Assembly (NCBI RefSeq): GCF_001189845.1
Contig: NZ_LFLZ01000040.1
Span: 1-64,000 of the forward strand
Direction of reading: 5' to 3'
Length of the DNA: 64,000 nucleotides
From: Bradyrhizobium tropiciagri
GTDB taxonomy: Bacteria > Pseudomonadota > Alphaproteobacteria > Rhizobiales > Xanthobacteraceae
This document shows, piece by piece, positions 61,970-64,000 of this stretch (position 1 is its first letter; every line of letters begins with the position of its first letter). The notes under the pieces are model-generated. The model had not been told where the DNA came from. It saw only the letters and a program-made list of their open reading frames with translations, and made no database searches. Both the position numbers and the translations under genes were made by a program.

Positions 61970-62959
61970 TCAGCCGAGGACGTCCTGGTTGATCACGTTC
62001 TGGCGCAGCGGATTGCCGTCCAAGACGCTCAGGATATTGCGCGCGGTCTGCTCGCTCATGCGATCGACGGCCTCGACGGTCACGCCCGCGACGTGTGGTG
62101 CCATGATCACATTCGGCAGGGCGTGCAGGGGCTGGCCGACCGCCGGAGGCTCGACCTCGAACACGTCGAGGCCGGCGCCGGCGAGCTTGCCCGACACCAG
62201 CGCGTCGTGCAGCGCCTTCTCGTCGACGATGCCGCCACGGGCGGTGTTGATGAGATAGGCGGTCGGCTTCATCAGCCTGATCCGCGCGGCGTTGAACAGG
62301 CCGACGGTCTCGGGCGACTTCGGGCAGTGGATGGTGACGAAATCCGCCCGCGGCAGTGCTGCCTCGAGGCTCGGCACCGCCTCGCAGCCGGCCGCGGTAA
62401 TCTCGCCGGCGGGCTTGTAGGGATCGTAGACCAGCACGTTCATTTCCATCGCAAGGCAACGCTTGGCGGTGCGGGTGCCGATGCGGCCGAAACCGACGAT
62501 CAGGACCGTCTTGCCGTAGAGGTCGAACGGCAGCACGCCGAGCCGGCTCGCCCAGGTGCCGTCCTTCACCATCGTGTGCATTTCCTGCGCGCGCTTGGCC
62601 AGCGTCAGCATCATGAACAAGGCATGCTCTGCAACCGACGGCGAGTTCGCGGTGCCTGCGACCATCAGCGGCACCTTGCGGGCCGACAGCGCGGGCACGT
62701 CGACGGCGTCGTAACCGACGCCGATCCGGGTCACCACCAGCATGCCCTTGGAGGCCTCGAGCTCCGCCTCGCCGAAGCGGGTCGCGCCGAGCGCGACGCC
62801 ATGGACCGGCGCGTGCTGCTCCAGCATCGCCTGAAAATCCTTGGCCGAGATCAGGTTGGGAAATTCGATGAGTTCGACGTCGTCCCGCTCGTTGAGGAGC
62901 ACCCGCGCCCCCGGCGACAGAGTCTGGGTGATGAAAATCTTCTTCTTGTTGGTGGCCAT
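61970..62959 (-). CDS. D-2-hydroxyacid dehydrogenase (phosphoglycerate dehydrogenase-like), 329 aa
   Basis: NAD-dependent 2-hydroxyacid dehydrogenase. Begins MATNKKKIFITQTLSPGARV; substrate loop VTRIGVGYDAVDVPALSARK, NSPSVAEHALFMMLTLAKR, Rossmann motif VLIVGFGRIGTRTAKRCLAM, catalytic Arg in INTARGGIVDEKALHDALVS, Glu in LDVFEVEPP, and His in MAPHVAGVTVEAVDRMSEQT. Compatible with hydroxypyruvate or glyoxylate-type reduction. The start at 62959 follows AGGGCAGGA, 29 bases after the ABC ATPase stop. Confidence 0.92.
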   Translation of the reverse strand: MATNKKKIFITQTLSPGARVLLNERDDVELIEFPNLISAKDFQAMLEQHAPVHGVALGATRFGEAELEASKGMLVVTRIGVGYDAVDVPALSARKVPLMVAGTANSPSVAEHALFMMLTLAKRAQEMHTMVKDGTWASRLGVLPFDLYGKTVLIVGFGRIGTRTAKRCLAMEMNVLVYDPYKPAGEITAAGCEAVPSLEAALPRADFVTIHCPKSPETVGLFNAARIRLMKPTAYLINTARGGIVDEKALHDALVSGKLAGAGLDVFEVEPPAVGQPLHALPNVIMAPHVAGVTVEAVDRMSEQTARNILSVLDGNPLRQNVINQDVLG

Positions 62960-62988
62960 TTCCTGCCCTTGAGGTTTTTTGTGCGCCG

Positions 62989-64000
<1,012 letters not shown>

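Overview
The window is a chromosomal segment of an alphaproteobacterium, very probably Bradyrhizobium or a close Nitrobacteraceae relative. The reasons are: a high-GC sequence in which most genes throw long antisense shadow frames; an ndv locus for cyclic beta-(1,3),(1,6)-glucan, which is typical of Bradyrhizobium; a phosphatidylcholine synthase; a NasS-NasT nitrate-sensing pair; an IalB-type secreted protein; and several palindromic repeat families characteristic of this group. There is no phage, transposase, integrase, rRNA operon or CRISPR array. One tRNA is present, tRNA-Lys(TTT).

Layout. 0-2.5 kb: small secreted or hypothetical proteins and tRNA-Lys. 2.5-8.1 kb: ndv locus, with a GH17-GT2 glucan synthase (ndvB-like), a small one-TM protein (ndvD candidate) and a divergent GH17-membrane protein (ndvC-like). 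8-11.7 kb: small membrane protein, SPOR-like anchored protein, glmU. 11.7-16 kb: actP-like symporter broken by three single-base frame slips, its DUF485 partner, a LysR regulator and a divergent nitrilase. 16-19.4 kb: class III nucleotide cyclase with a WGR-like N-terminus, a GAF-GGDEF-PilZ diguanylate cyclase, small membrane and secreted proteins. 19.5-22.6 kb: glmS, a DUF502 protein, a rhodanese. 22.6-23.1 kb: a GIY-YIG gene framed by two copies of one palindromic repeat. 23-29 kb: recG divergent from sdhE-mfd. 29-32 kb: secreted caspase-like/Sel1 protein and a miniature AIDA-repeat protein. 32-37 kb: degenerate GGDEF protein, degenerate adenylate-forming (ANL) protein and an oligopeptide-type binding protein on one strand. 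37-45 kb: ialB, MFS and AEC transporters, hspQ, ubiH-like hydroxylase, pcs, a TerC-family protein, qor. 45-50 kb: argD-like aminotransferase preceded by a terminator hairpin and an Arg-rich 29-codon frame, TPR protein, rimO, SUFU-domain protein. 50-52.6 kb: nasT-nasS and a tiny membrane protein. 53-64 kb: 5-oxoprolinase operon pxpB-pxpC-pxpA, RraA-like plus cupin pair, DUF2147 protein, PheC-like periplasmic protein, DUF1993 protein, and an operon of ABC ATPase (cut by the window end), D-2-hydroxyacid dehydrogenase and amidase.

How the genes fit together. Envelope and surface functions dominate: glucan synthesis, UDP-GlcNAc supply through GlmS and GlmU, phosphatidylcholine, many secreted proteins. 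DNA repair (RecG, Mfd) and second-messenger signalling (c-di-GMP, cyclic nucleotide) are also present. The most unusual points are the repeat-framed GIY-YIG unit, a possible arginine attenuator ahead of the argD-like gene, the WGR-like cyclase, the neighbouring pseudoenzyme-like proteins, and the clustered frame slips in actP.
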